A stretch of 64,000 bases of DNA from Anodontia alba (GCA_964016985.1 OZ024821.1:11180550-11244549), one strand, 5' to 3'. Shown: positions 24,094-35,946, numbered from the stretch's first letter. Translations and numbers: made by a program. The notes: generated from the letters alone by a model not told the origin.

Positions 24094-24372
24094 CATTACG
24101 AAAACATGCCTGTTCAAATATACTGAAAATTTTCCAACCAAAAAATGAAAATTTTCAGATAAAAATTTCTTATATTTTTCATATTTCTGCTAAAAACATA
24201 GATTGGGGGTACTCGTTAGAACCGCCTCGACGAGGCGGTTCTAACGAGTACCCACAATCTATGTTTCTGAGTAGAAATAAGAAAAATAATGTATACCCCT
24301 GTAAACCCCAATTTTACTATATTAAAGTGGGGTTTAAGGGGGTCAAAACTATATAGGCGTGTTTTCGTGATG
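24094..24372 (+). mobile_element. Palindromic MITE, family A, copy 3
   Basis: Ends ATTACGAAAACATGCCTGTT and ATAGGCGTGTTTTCGTGATG. The centre is GTTAGAACCGCCTCGACGAG and its complement, flanked by the GAGTACCCACAATCTATG arms. It lies only about 100 bp from copy 2, in opposite orientation. Confidence 0.9.
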
Positions 24373-24638
24373 AGTCGCGTAGTACGATCAGGGCCATCCT
24401 TGTACGTATACTGAATCATTACATACAGTAGATGACCAAGACATTACTATAACACGTGAAAGATATATTTCTTACAGCTCTAGATAAGGTGTTTTTCATC
24501 AAAATATATTGACATTTTTCTTATTTCTCCATATAAACATGTGTATGTGTACGCACAACATATGTTTACATGGAAAAATATGCATACCCCTCTTATTTAA
24601 ACCTATGTAATACACGAATTGTTCATTATAGAATGCGG

Positions 24639-24672
<34 letters not shown>

Positions 24673-24735
24673 CGGAATACTTTAGTATAAGGCAGATTAA
24701 CTCTTTCAGCCTGGCAGACCAAAACAGATACCTGT

Positions 24736-24792
24736 TCAAACAGTGTAGATCCAGATGTAACGAGCCGTCTCATTAAGATCTACAGTGTTTGC
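24736..24792. repeat. Hairpin repeat, family E (CAAACAGTGTAGATCCAGAT), copy 1
   Basis: CAAACAGTGTAGATCCAGAT and AAGATCTACAGTGTTTGC are the arms; the tip is partly eroded (CGAGCCGTCTC). Confidence 0.7.
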
Positions 24793-25328
24793 CGTTTTGC
24801 TTTTGATTTTAGACTGGAACCCCTATTTGCATCAGAGGACGTCAAAATTCAAGGATGACTTTATTTGGATGGAAGAGTCCACTTCAGCAACTCAGAGATG
24901 AAAGGGGCGTGAGAGATTTCTTTTTTTTTTAAACAAATTAGAACGGTAGTAAAAGCTGCAAAATTATGGGAAAAAATGCTTATAATATGTAGCCACTATG
25001 TATATCACATGTTACACATTAATTCAAATAACAGCTGAGCCGCTCCGAATAGAAAACGACCTTATTGCATATGTCATCAACTTACGTCTGTCAAGAATTC
25101 CGCACATTCTGATCAGGGTCTACGCTGTTTGCATTTTCCTGATAGAATAATTAAAGTACATAGTATATTACAGTATTTTAGAGATCAGCGTCAGATCAGA
25201 CTCATCGGATCAGTGTCTACGCTGGTCGTATATGTCATAAAGTCATTTTCTAGAAAGTGCTCATGGTTAATCAATATTTTTATCCTCCTATAGACTGAAA
25301 TTACTTAGGACTTAAGAAACGGATCACA
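24793..25328 (+). other. Region upstream of the sulfotransferase ATG
   Basis: Any promoter or 5' UTR is expected here or further left, but no TATA box, initiator or CpG-rich block is recognisable. TCTGATCAGGGTCTACGCTG near 25111 and GGATCAGTGTCTACGCTGGT near 25208 are remnants of family E-like hairpins. Confidence 0.4.
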
Positions 25329-25595
25329 ATGTGGAATTTTCGGAAAAAGAAATATTTTATCAGTTTTACAATTTTCGCTGTATTTTTAATTATTCTTCGA
25401 ATATTCACAATAGAGGTATCAGTGCCAATACACAAGCTAAAAGTTTTAAATTTGGGAACTATAATGAAAGGATGGACACCAACAATGGAAACAAACAACA
25501 CAGTGGAATTCAAAGATGTTGAAGGGAGCAGGCAGGGATCACTAGAAAGAAATTCAGTTGCTGTCCAATATCATGGGATTGATTTAATGTCATTG
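25329..25595 (+). CDS. CHST15-like: CHST15-like exon 1: start codon, cytoplasmic tail, signal anchor and stem
   Basis: Encodes residues 1-89. The protein starts MWNFRKKKYF: a short basic tail followed by one hydrophobic segment at about residues 9-27, the typical type II signal anchor of Golgi sulfotransferases. The rest is a low-similarity stem with a possible N-glycosylation sequon (NNT). The exon ends after DLMSL at a good donor, GTAAGC, in phase 0. The open frame runs past the donor, but that part lies in a hairpin repeat (GAAGACTCCGATCAGCC) and is not coding. The start is the first ATG in frame and places the basic tail directly before the membrane segment. Assignment of this exon to the gene rests on topology, phase and position; the stem itself is not conserved enough to prove it. 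Confidence 0.75.
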
Positions 25596-25621
25596 GTAAG
25601 CACGACCAATAAATATGCATC

Positions 25622-25783
25622 CGGCGAAGACTCCGATCAGCCTGCGAATCCGCGCAGTCTGATCAGTTGTTTCGGGGCACTCTGTGAGTAGCGAAGGATT
25701 CAAAGCATCTTTAGACGCACAGCAAAGACTCTGATCAGACTGCGCGGATGACATATTGATCTCAGTCTTCGCTGGACGCATAC
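25622..25783. repeat. Two family B-like hairpin pieces just after exon 1
   Basis: GCGAAGACTCCGATCAGCCT (25622) and GCAAAGACTCTGATCAGACT (about 25721), the second with its complement GATCTCAGTCTTCGCTGGAC. The donor of exon 1 is 27 bp before the first piece, and the open frame of exon 1 runs through it. Confidence 0.7.
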
Positions 25784-26130
25784 GAAATATTGTAGAAAAA
25801 ATGTGTCCCTGCTCATTTTGAAATAACATTAATAATTGTTCACCTTTAACACTTGTCCTGCTGTATAAATTAAGATGCCAAGCCCCTTCTAATTTTCAGC
25901 CAATCAGATTACTTGACCTGGATTGTTGCTATAAATTCAAATACTTAATGGCAATCAGTGTAGTCCTTTGGCTGAATTTTCCCCTTAACCTACCGTTTAC
26001 GAGACTGTTCTGTTCGCTATAATGGCTCTTGTACCCATGATGCGACTCATTTTACTATGTCCGTTGTGTCGACTTTTACTGAGGGGTTTCACTGATGAAG
26101 TATATATGGAGGACGCCTTTTAGGACCTTG

Positions 26131-26197
26131 GCAAACAGTACAGACCCAGATCAGACGCCGCACAAAGCGGCGTCTGATCAGGGTCTGCTCTGTTTGC
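26131..26197. repeat. Hairpin repeat, family E, copy 2
   Basis: GCAAACAGTACAGACCCAGA pairs with TCAGGGTCTGCTCTGTTTGC; the tip is AGACGCCGCACAAAGCGGCG. Near-perfect. Intron 1. Confidence 0.82.
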
Positions 26198-26284
26198 TAA
26201 AATTATAAGTTAAACGAAACACCGTTCAAGACCATTTTCCCAGCCTTCACTCAGAGACAATTGACCCACCAGTACTGTCAGTGC

Positions 26285-26500
26285 TTTGATCTACTGACTG
26301 TTCCAAGGCGGTTCCTCTGTTGCAGTTCTCTGTTCGTGGTTTCATATGTAACGTTTGTTTTGTTAATTGACCGGCGCGGGAATCGCGCCGGTCTCTAAAT
26401 ATAGCTTTGGATTTTTACATATGGGAGCGTGTTCGATTAGCTCACTAAGGACTTTTTAGTATTTGCCGGGATCGTCGGTTTGTGACGATCCCGGAAAATA
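26285..26500 (+). mobile_element. Possible Penelope tail remnant ending in two GC-rich hairpins
   Basis: CTGACTGTTCCAAGGCGGT at 26294-26312 is shared with other tails. Downstream are two strong inverted repeats: GACCGGCGCG/CGCGCCGGTC (26369-26393) and CCGGGATCGTC/GACGATCCCGG (about 26466-26494), the second followed by an A-run. It lies in intron 1, 700 bp after exon 1. Confidence 0.45.
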
Positions 26501-26709
26501 AAAAAAAAAATCTTATTACAAACTGTGTGATAAACAGATTAATGTCTATTTTATTTTCATTTCAATCAAGGAATTTCATAAAGCTTAATAAAAGCAAACA
26601 AACTTTTTCGGTGCCAAATTTCAGACGATATTTGTCGTCTGTTTTTCTTTTTTTTTAACAAACTATCGCTTGAAAAGAAGTTTATACGTAAAGTTAAAAG
26701 ACTGAATGT

Positions 26710-26774
26710 CAAACAGCGTAGATCCAGATGAGACGGCTCATATGAACCGTCTCATCTGGATCTATGCTGTTTGC
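26710..26774. repeat. Hairpin repeat, family E, copy 3
   Basis: CAAACAGCGTAGATCCAGAT pairs with ATCTGGATCTATGCTGTTTG; the tip is GAGACGGCTCATATGAACCG. Near-perfect. Intron 1. Confidence 0.82.
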
Positions 26775-27279
26775 AAAAGCCTATTATTATCGCCTGTGGT
26801 AGTGAAATATTCTTGTTCGATTTTACCTATTACATTGACAATTTATTAAACTTTAGTATACCCTTGTCCTCTATCTCTATGTAAACATGAACAAAATTTT
26901 CGCCGGTACTTAAACGTTTACGTCTAAATATTTTGTCTTGTTTGTTCCTTATCTCACCTTCTTTCGGTGCTTCGGGAAGACTGTTTCATGAGTTCGGAAC
27001 TTTCCATGTATCTTCGTATATTTTTTGCAGGGAAAACGTTTTGGGTTATAACAAAATATATTAGTTCACGTGGCTTACATTGCCCTGGGTTGATAACCGT
27101 ATTTACCCTAAATATTGGGAAACCATAACTTCTTACCATATGTTTCTTAAAACTTGTAAAAAAGCCGATTTTACAAACTGTTGATGTGTCTAAAAACTAA
27201 TGGATGATAGGCAAATAGAGTTGAACTTGCGGCATCTGTTCTGTGTCTACAATCTTTGTTCAGGTCTGTCAATTCCAGT

Positions 27280-29725
27280 ATATACGATATTTATGGAACG
27301 CCAAAGCTATGTTATGTTGTTATATTTTTTGTTGTCTTGTCTAAGAATAGTGAGAACTTGTCGATGCATTATGTTATAATCATTAAAGATGCGTGTTGGT
27401 TTGTCAATATATATAGTGTTGAATTGTCCACACACAGTCATATTTGTTAAAGAAGCATTTTAGTTTGGCATAACGTGGAGTGTTATTATCTTACACAGAC
27501 ATATTATTTTATCAACAAACGTCGCTGACATATCTAAACGGTGTTTTATTATATCAAAATTGTACGTCATTATGTTAAAAGTTTTAGTCATCTTGTCTAA
27601 CAGTAAACTGTCTAGACGATATGATATCATGTTAAACCTATGTGTTGTTTTGTCCACACAATGTCGCATGCGCAAAACTCTTTGGAACAATACCACCAAT
27701 TGAAAAAAAAAGACCAACATATCGTTTCACCGAGATTACACTGCATTTTAGCATAGTAACGTCTTTTAACTTAATATGACACTGTGTGGACAAAGCAAGA
27801 CGCGCGTTTATATAATAAGACGTTATATACGTAGACAAGTTCACATAGTTCATAGACACGATAACCCAACTTCTTTAACATAATAACTCGGTCTTTTGAC
27901 ATAATAAGATACTATGTGCACGAAATTACACACCCTTTTGCATAATAACAAATTGTGTAGACAAGCTCACATGTTTCATAGTCAAGATAACCCCACGTAA
28001 CATAATAGCATAGCCTTTTAACTGAATAAGACATTGTATGGACAAAACAACTCGCGTGTTGAACATAATAGCACGGTGAAGTTCACATGCTTCGTAGACA
28101 AGATAACCCATTTTTAAACGTAATAAAATAGCATTATAACATAAAATAGCCTTCTAGCATAATAGGACACTGTGTAGAGAAAACAACATGCGTGTTTAAC
28201 ATAATAGCATAATGTTTTAACATAATATGGCAATGTGTAGACAAAACAACATAAGCGTTAACATAATAACAGTTTATACAGACCAGTTAACATGTTTCTT
28301 AGACAAGCTAACCCAACTTTTTAAATAATTACATAGCCTTTTAACATGTTGTGTGGACAAAACAGCACACCCGTTTAACATAATAACACATTGTACAGAC
28401 AAGTTCACATGCTTCATAGACAAGATAACCCACATTTTTAACATAATAGCCTAGCCTTTTTATGCCCCCGCCTATTCGAAGAATAGTGGAAGGGCATTAA
28501 GTGTTACCCCTGTCCGTCCGTCCAGTACGTACGTACGTCCCAATTCGTGTCCGGGTCATAACTCCTAAACCGTATGGAATATATTTATGAAACTTTACAG
28601 GTGCATGCATGACATTGAGACGATGTGTCGTGAAAAAGGAAGACAACTCTTGCTTGTTTGGTTTTTGAATTATCTGCCCTTGACTTAGTTCCATATAGTA
28701 AACCTAGTCCGTGTCATAACTCCTAAACCATATGGAATATATTTATGAAAATTTACAGATGCATGCATGACACTGAGGCGATGTGTAATGAACATGAAAG
28801 ACAACTCTTGCTTATTTGGTTTATGAATTATCTGCCCTTGACTAAGTTCCATATGGTAAACCGTGTGTGTGCCATAACTCCTAAACCGTATGGAATATAT
28901 TTATGAAAATTTACAGATGCACGCATGACAATTACATATGTAACCTTTTTATGACTGGCATTTTGGCGGGGGCATCCGTGTCCTATGGACACTTTTTCTA
29001 GTAAAAGAATAAAATGGAGTGTGATCAAAACAAATCACGCATTTAACATAATAATACATTTACAGACAACTTCACGTGCTTCGTAAAAAAGATAAACCGA
29101 TTTTAGCATAATGACATAGCTTTTTTAACATTATAGGGCACTGTGTAGACAAAACAACCTGCACATTTAACATAATAACATAGCCTTTTAAAATAATAAG
29201 ACACTGTTTGGACAAAACAGCACACATATTTAACAAAATAACATGTTGTATAGACCAAAACTTTTTAACATAATAACATCTTTTTAAAAGAATAGGTCAG
29301 TGTGTGAACAAAACAACACGCGTGTGTAATATAATAACACGGTATACAGACAATTTCACATGCTTCGTAGACAAGATAACCCATTTTTCAACATAATAAG
29401 ATCGCATTTTAACATAACATGACACTGTGTGGACATAACGGCACGTGCATTTAAAATAGTAACACAGCATTTTTTTTAAAAAAAATGACACTGTTAGGAC
29501 AAAACAACACATGCATTTAACATAATGACATGTTGTATAGACAAGTTTACATGCTTTGTAGACATGATAAACCAATTTTTAACGTTTATTATGACAACAT
29601 GGCCTTTTCATTGAATAAGACATTATGTGGACAAAACAACACACGCTTTTAACATAATAGCACATTGTACAAGAAGTTTACACACTTCTCAGACAAGGTA
29701 ACAATTTTTTAACCTAATAAACTAG
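27280..29725. repeat. Satellite of ~120-bp units in two opposite orientations
   Basis: Words such as GACAAGATAACCCA recur at about 27859, 27983, 28098, 28303, 28420, 29372 and 29560, mostly 115-130 bp apart, with TTTAACATAATA and GTGTGGACAAAACAACACGC between them. From 27280 to about 27660 the same words appear on the other strand (TTATGTTAAA, GTTGTTTTGTCCACACA), so the array turns round at about 27670-27700. Units differ by many substitutions. It lies in intron 1. Open frames here are repeat shadows. Confidence 0.8.
28457..29003 (+). mobile_element. Molluscan dispersed repeat (TATGCCCCCGCC ... GGGGGCATCCGTGTCC) inside the satellite
   Basis: The ends TTTTATGCCCCCGCCTATTC and GGCGGGGGCATCCGTGTCCT, then ATGGACACTTTTTCTAGTA, are those of a repeat common in mollusc genomes, of unknown class. 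It contains about 2.5 internal units of ~160 bp (GTCATAACTCCTAAACCGTA, GACAACTCTTGCTT, ATCTGCCCTTGACT). Satellite sequence continues on both sides. Confidence 0.75.
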
Positions 29726-29887
29726 GCTTTTTACAACATAAGACAGCTGCCGCCTTCCATAGATATCATTCGTCTTAGCACAGGGACTGTATTTTAAAGC
29801 AGATGATTTGCCTAACGTCACATTTGGTTGTACAGTGGACTCTTGTTAAACGATAGCATTATTGATGCCCAGAATGGGGAAAAGGCC

Positions 29888-29976
29888 CTTACGCCATAAG
29901 CGAACAGCGAAGGTCCAAATGAGGATGCGTATCCGTGCAGCCTGATCTGGACATTCTCTGTTCGTCGACATATAAT
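29888..29976. repeat. Diverged hairpin repeat
   Basis: GCGAACAGCGAAGGTCCAAA and CTGGACATTCTCTGTTCGTC are imperfect arms around GATGCGTATCCGTGCAG. A similar piece is at 45782-45862 (CGACGAACAAAGAATGTCCA, TCTGGACCTTCTCTGGCGGC). Confidence 0.6.
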
Positions 29977-30289
29977 ACAATGTTCATCGGTTCTGTAAGC
30001 CTGCGCATATGCGTTGTCCGCAATTTGAATAAGAACCCTTTTTGCGCGTTGCGCATCAAATTTTGTTCCGAAAAAAATTGCAGTTAAAATGGATGTGCTG
30101 TTGTAAAGAAGCTTTTAACGCAACAGTATGAGATGTAATACGCGCCTAAATCTCCTTCAGTTTTGAATAGATTTTCCTGACCCTTACAGATAATATCGGG
30201 TTGAAATTTGTTGGACAGTTAGACCGTGATGTAATGCAGCACATAGTAGTTTGAGGTTAAAGTAAACAAATTTTCGATTGAGTTATCAC

Positions 30290-31760
30290 TACTTTTTTAA
30301 AGACTTTTTCAGACATGATTATTTTCGGATAACTCCTCATACAGGTTTTCATCGAATGAGGTTGAAACTTGGTGGACAGTTAGCCTATGAGGTGGTTCTG
30401 TTCTGGCTAACTCTCCCTACAGTTTTCATGGGCTCTTTAGAGGTTACAGGACACCAAATGTTGATAGTTATTACTCTTAAAAGAGCGTTCATATTCGACT
30501 TCATTTCAGGCCAACTCCTTCTACAGTTTTCAATTATCAAACTGAAAGTTTTTGGATAAATAGTCCATCAGGTGAAGCTGCGTCAAATCCTTTCAGCTTA
30601 CAGTATACCAAACAGTAAGAATATTATAACCCGTTAAAGATTCTCAGACATGAAACCATGATGTGCTGCAGCGCATATTAATTGAAGTCACAATCCACCA
30701 CGCTTCTTTCCCCCATCTGCACTTCATTTGTGGATAATTCCTCTAATAGGATCAAGCTTTTGAAGTTTGAAGGTAGTAAGAATATGATGTGGAGCAGTGA
30801 AGTTTTGAGGTTGCAGTTCATCAAAGTGAGCGAAAGTTAAATACTCTGTTATAAAATTCGAACTTCCTTCCTGGCCATGTGTTTATTTCTACCCTTGTCT
30901 TTTTTTAGTTCAGTTGGACTTGTAGTTCCAGAGTTATGTCCCTTTTTCTACGGACGAAATGGTATCTTTTCAGCAAGATATCTAAAAAGTGCTAGAGCTT
31001 GGAAACTTGGTATGCTGATTGATGATGATGAGTAGATACGTAATTACGTTTTTTTTTGTTTGTTTTTTTGTTGTTGTTGTTTTTTTGTTTTTTTTTTTCA
31101 AAAAAGATTTTTTTGAGAGTTATGCTTCTTGTAAAAAACCGGTTATGAAATCTTGTCAGCAAGATAGCTCAAAGACTATTTTAGCTAGGGTCTTGAAACA
31201 TGGTGTGTTAATTGGGGATGAAAGGTAGACTACTTGATAAACTTCTTTTTTTTAAAAAAATCCATTTTCCAGAGTCATGCCCCTATGTACAAGAATGATA
31301 AGTAAAAAAAAAATAAGTAAGAGAAAAGTCCAGGGAGTGCCACAATCACAAACCGCAGCCCTTCCCAGACAACAACAGAAAGAGGAAACAGACAAAACCA
31401 AACAAGCGCAAATCGAACAAACGTACGAAAATCACTAAGATTAACTCTCTCTTCCCCAAGAAGACTTGTAAACAGGATATCTCAAAACCTATTTGAGCTA
31501 GGGCCTTGAAACTTGGTGGGATTATTGGATGATGGGTAGTATACCTGATCATTTTTAAAAAGCTGTAGATTTTTGCGTAATTACACCCTTTGTAATATAA
31601 TGATAATGAACTCTTGTCAGCAAGATATCTTGAAATGTCTTTGAGTTAGAGTCTTGAAACTTGGTGAGCTTTTTGGGGCTTACGAGTAGATCACCTGATT
31701 AATTTTGAAACAAATTGATTAATTTTGACAGAGTTATGCTCCTTTCCAACTTTCGCATTT
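30290..31760 (+). repeat. Diverged tandem-like repeat, ~150-190 bp units
   Basis: TTGAAACTTGGT-type words at 30363, 31003, 31192, 31506 and 31655, each followed by a GATGATGGGTAGTA-like segment, and CAGCAAGATATCT ahead of them. Spacing is about 189, 168 (after removing the Penelope fragment) and 149 bp. The left half (30290-30900) is much more diverged. Confidence 0.6.
31318..31463 (-). mobile_element. Penelope tail fragment inside a tandem repeat
   Basis: Matches the terminal ~146 bp of the tail, from AAGAGAAAAGTCCAGGGAGT to CTCTCTCTTCCCCAAG (+ strand reading), next to an A-run at 31307-31316. It splits a unit of the diverged ~150-190 bp repeat at 30290-31760. It lies in intron 1. Confidence 0.85.
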
Positions 31761-31940
31761 TATGTGGACAAGCATATAATGGGAGCATAGTGTTTTATGA
31801 ACACATTTCTAATATCAGAGTTATTCGTCCTTGAGCTTAGAAAAACTTTGCCACATAGTTTTATTTGGGAAAGCAGTATCTGTAACTATTCTCAACCATT
31901 TGTAGGCCCTTAATGCATACATTACATCAAAAATTACATC

Positions 31941-32190
31941 TCTGGGCCCAGTTGTTCAAAGCTAACGATGTCGTTAGTTAACGATTCGTTAAAATTTACA
32001 TCGAGTGATACGCAAATATGCTGAAATTTTTTGCTGAAAAAATGTAAGTAGCTTTTGCACTGCAAAAGCTACTCACATTTTTTCAGCAAAAAATATCAGA
32101 ATATTGTATATTGAATCCGCTAAAACAGTTAACGAAATAACCCTTAACGAGCTCGTTAAGCTAACGACGCTTTGAACAACCGGGCCCAGA
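31941..32190. mobile_element. MITE with TCTGGGCCC terminal repeats and central hairpin
   Basis: TCTGGGCCCAGTTGTTCAAA at the left pairs with TTTGAACAACCGGGCCCAGA at the right. The centre is a long hairpin, TTTTTGCTGAAAAAATGTAA with its complement, around AGCTTTTGCACTGCAAAAGC. The GGGCCC-GTTGTTCAAAG end is a widespread invertebrate repeat. It lies in intron 1, 0.5 kb before exon 2. Confidence 0.82.
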
Positions 32191-32446
32191 TGTCTTCCGC
32201 TGGTAGCAGATAATGTATAATTTATTTTTAATAACATTAAATCTTAGCCCCGTAAAGCCCTGAAGAATGCTTCTTGTGTGCATTTTTACTAAAATTTTAT
32301 CCGTAACAAGTAGAGGTTGAGCCTTTCATGCTTTTACGTTATGTTATTTTTATTACATTAAGATACACTTGCTAGATTGTTTTCACTATTGCCCCCAAGG
32401 AAAGCTACTTTTGCGAGTTCCTGTTTGCTTAACTGCATCCCAAGAC

Positions 32447-32539
32447 CTTTCTAAAAAGGGGTCTAGGAAAACAATGCTCTCCTATGGGAGCAACTCCTTA
32501 ACCTATAGAGTAGTACCCTTTTAGAAGGGGACAACAAAA
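32447..32539. repeat. Inverted repeat before exon 2
   Basis: CCTTTCTAAAAAGGGGTCTA pairs with TAGTACCCTTTTAGAAGGGG; the interior CTCTCCTATGGGAGCA is itself a small hairpin. It ends 135 bp before exon 2. Confidence 0.6.
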
Positions 32540-32673
32540 ATTTTGACAGACCTGTCTCCCTTGGAAATGTATAATTTCCTTTTAAGTGCAATTACGCTAT
32601 TTTTCGTTACATTTAACTACGTTATGTTATGTTATGCTATGTCATGTTATGTTATGTCATCTACAACTTGCAG

Positions 32674-32875
32674 CCACAGTATACCTTCGACCCAGCCTAC
32701 AAGAACCCATGTTGGAGAGAAGATGGACAACTGAAGTGTCTACCATATTTCTTTCTTATAGGCATAAAAAAGTCGGGAACTACAGATCTATTTGTCCGTT
32801 TACTTCATCATCCTGAGGTGGCAGTACCCGGTCCCTTCCTAAAAGAAGCTAGGTGGTTCGCCACTTATCGATTCG
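32674..32875 (+). CDS. CHST15-like: CHST15-like exon 2: 5' PAPS-binding loop
   Basis: Encodes residues 90-156 plus one base of codon 157. The acceptor is CTTGCAG at 32667-32673 and the donor is GTGAG at 32876. The protein contains YKNPCW near residue 98, then LPYFFLIGIKKSGTTDLF. GIKKSGTT (119-126) is the 5'-phosphosulfate-binding loop, with the Lys expected to contact PAPS; CHST15 has a GxxKCGTT form there, so the Cys is replaced by Ser. HHPEV and KEARWF follow, matching the HPEV and KEPHWW blocks of the family. This is the most diagnostic exon. A run of TTATG repeats just upstream occupies the expected pyrimidine tract, so the 3' splice site looks weak. Confidence 0.93.
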
Positions 32876-33756
32876 GTGAGTTTGCTTACAATATGTACCG
32901 TATTCGATCTAATTACTGCACATATCCCAATAAGCGCATAGATAAGCAATTACGTATTCTTCAGATTACAGCCAGTGTACTTTTATCTCCTTCTTTATAA
33001 AAACATATTTTATTTCTAAATTTATGATTACATGAGGAGTAAATACGTTAGGATTGGTTCCCTGACTTGCGCGGATTAACCCGCACAAAAAATGAAGCGT
33101 CTAACCAATCCACGTGACTACCCACATAGACGTATCCACCCTTTTTTTTCAGCGACAAAATGGTCGGATGTATCAACGTGTCGCAGTTAAATTCAACAAG
33201 TTGTAACGACCTTTGCTGGGTATTTTACTTTTGACATTGTTATGTATTATGGCTGTGAGCCAGGCCAGCATATTTTGTGCCTGTTTGCTTTTAATATTGC
33301 AGTTTCGGACAAAGATATTTCGTCAAAAATTATTGTTCCTGTTTCTACACATAGAACTTCTGGTATGGCGAATGAGAAACAAAGAAGCCGCAAATCTACA
33401 ATTTATAAAGGAAAACAGGTCTTCTACGTCTCATAGTAACTCTGCAAAACTCTCTGATTTACAGGATTTAGTCTTCAAGCAGGTTGGTGAGCTTGACAGA
33501 CGTAGGCAATCTTTTGACTCGAACTTTGAGCGATCTTTGGTGTTTTGTCATCTTTTCAGACACTCCGTTCAACGGAGGTCATATGAAAATACGGACAGCG
33601 GCATTTCGGGTGCGCTCATACCAAAAGAATCAGCCCCAAATCCAGAGAAGTCTGCAGATGGTAGAGGCCCTACGATTTTCTGGAAAATGGCCTAGACGAA
33701 TAATTTGGTTTGCAAAGACATGTGGTTTCAGAACTTGAAAGGCAGGGTGATGAATA

Positions 33757-33803
33757 CTGGGAAGGGCTGCGGTTTGTGATTGTGGCGGTCCCTGGACTTA
33801 CTT
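33757..33803 (+). mobile_element. Very short Penelope tail fragment in the DIRS gag
   Basis: CTGGGAAGGGCTGCGGTTTG and the following bases, ending CCTGGACTTAC, match the last ~47 bp of the tail and are again followed by a T-run. It interrupts gag-like sequence. Confidence 0.75.
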
Positions 33804-34204
33804 TTTTGTCACTGCAGCCAGGTCTGAGAGAAAGACTAAATATTGGCTTTGTTTTTTTTTTTTTTTTGTTTTTTTGTTTTTTTTGAAAGTTCAGACAGAT
33901 CAGATGTTGAACAATTACACAATACACAATTACAAATCCAAATATGGGGACCACTGATATAAATAAACCTCCACTTTCCCACGATACGTTGAAGGACATG
34001 TTGGTGAAGACGCGGAAAATAAGTCAAAAATAGCAATTGGCTAGCTTTAGATAAAACTCAAATTGAAATTATCAGCGAGACTTTGAGGTGTCAGTCACCA
34101 GGTAAGTTATCTGCCTATAAAGACTCTTATAAGCGATCTTTTCCGGTTGAGGAATCTTCCGAGAAGCTTCTATAGGTTCCAACTTTGGATGAATTGACCA
34201 AAGG

Positions 34205-34732
34205 TTTGGTTTTCATTTACTCTGGCATGCAGTAGAATTAGCGATGAGTACTCGTCTTTGTTTATTATAGTGATTAATTTGATTTTTATGTTTTCGCTTT
34301 GATGCATTGATTGAGCTGATAGCCTTTATGCGAACCGATTTTTTATGTATTTCTGTAGTAAGAGTAGCATCGGGACCCAGGGTGAAGTTAGCTAGCTGTA
34401 AAAGTGCTTTAAACACCCCGGTGGTTTGCTCTACCGACCGTTCTAAGGCGGTGGTCCCGGTGTTAGTCTTGCTCTTTGTTGCTTTGTGGTTTATTCTACG
34501 AGGCGATTTGTTGTATGTCTTTCCGTGTGTCATTTTGTTCTTGTGTTTTTCGGTCCTTTTAGTATTGCGATTACCTCGCTTGGGGTAGAGAGAGCTAATA
34601 TTAGTGCTTTTCGTACGTTTGTTCGGTTTGTGCTAGTTTAGATTTGTCGGTTTCCTCTTCCTCTTGGGGTCTGGGAAGGACTGCGGTTTGTGATTGTGGC
34701 ACTCCCTGGACTTTTCTCTTACCTTTTTTACT
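34205..34732 (+). mobile_element. Penelope tail copy (best preserved) in the DIRS gag
   Basis: Begins TTGGTTTTCATTTACTCTGG, equal to the end of the RT frame in the copy at 14107-14210, and continues through the whole tail to CTTTTCTCTTAC plus CTTTTTT. It interrupts the DIRS gag after LDELTKG. About 520 bp. It contains the shared motif CCGACCGTTCTAAGGCGGT at 34434-34452. Open frames here are not coding. Confidence 0.88.
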
Positions 34733-35946
34733 AATAAAAAACATGGCCGCCTTGCCGCTTTTGGTTCATCACAAAGTTCGTTTTCTCAGCCTTACAAGTA
34801 AGTTGAGTTGTAACAATTGCTTTCCAAGGCCAAATAGCCTCTAGAATCGGTATTGTGGAGGTATGTTATGCTCAACAGGCATTAGTTTTGTTGTTAAGAA
34901 ATTAACAAAATTTCAAAACGAGATTTAGATAAAGCAATTCAGAATTTCAGAGACTTATTTGCTATTTCCACAAAATTATTATATCAACTTTCTAGAACTG
35001 GAGCATTTATTCCTTTTAAAACGTAGACAAGCTACGGTAGCAGATACAGGCTTAAAGATTTGCAAAGTCAGCTTTAACATCACCATTATCAAAAAATATA
35101 AAATAAAAATAAAAATAAAATAAAAATAAAAGCTCGTCAGGAGAAGGACAAACAGTTGTCGAAACTGATGCCTGGAATGAGCAAAATGACATTCTCAAAA
35201 AGAAAATCAGATTTCCAGTCAGATTCTCAAGCACGAAGAAGGCAAGAAATTTGGACTATTCCTGCAATAGATCCATCAGAACCAGTAGTTATGGCTCGAA
35301 CTCCAAGAGGTCCTTTAAAGGATCTCAGTCATAAATTTTCAAGAACTTTTCCAATAAGTCTAGATAGGTAAGTTGTTTTCGTTCCCAAGAAAACAAGTCA
35401 AACAGGGCATGCCTGTATTCTATGCCGCTGTCCAGAGATACCTGTTGCAGGGAGACTAATTTTTTTGTACATCAATGGGCAAAAAATAACAGACGACCAT
35501 GGGTTCTTTTAACGTTAAAAGAAGGTCTAAAACTTGAGTTTCTTTCTATACCATTTTTGTCAGGAATCAGGGAAACCAGTGTAAATGCTCATAATTTACC
35601 TATTTTACTTCAGATGGAAGAAAAAATACTAGAAAAAAATGCAACAGAACCTGTTCTCAGGCAGGAAATTCAGAAAGGTTTGTACTCAACATTTCTTTTA
35701 GATTCCAAAATATTAGGGGAACTCAGACCGGTAATTAATCTTTGTCCCTAAAACAGGTCTCTCAAGAAGCAACATTTCAAAATGGACTCTCTAAACAGTG
35801 TACTAAACCTGGTTCAGCAAGGGAACTGAGCAATTTTTCTGGATCTTAAAGAATCATAGCACATACCAATTTTCAGAAGTCACAAGCAATTGCTCCCCAT
35901 TTGCATTCAAGGATTCACATGCGTATGTCTTGGACCCACAATGGCG

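Noticed and set aside
25596..25691. Extension of exon 1 to the stop at 25691
   Set aside because: The extra 31 codons lie in a hairpin repeat and a GTAAGC donor in the right phase precedes them.
26369..26500. Bacterial-type terminators
   Set aside because: Shape fits, but the window is clearly eukaryotic; treated as hairpins of a repeat.
33213..33738. 160- and 84-codon open frames as host genes
   Set aside because: Position and content fit the gag region of the decayed DIRS element.
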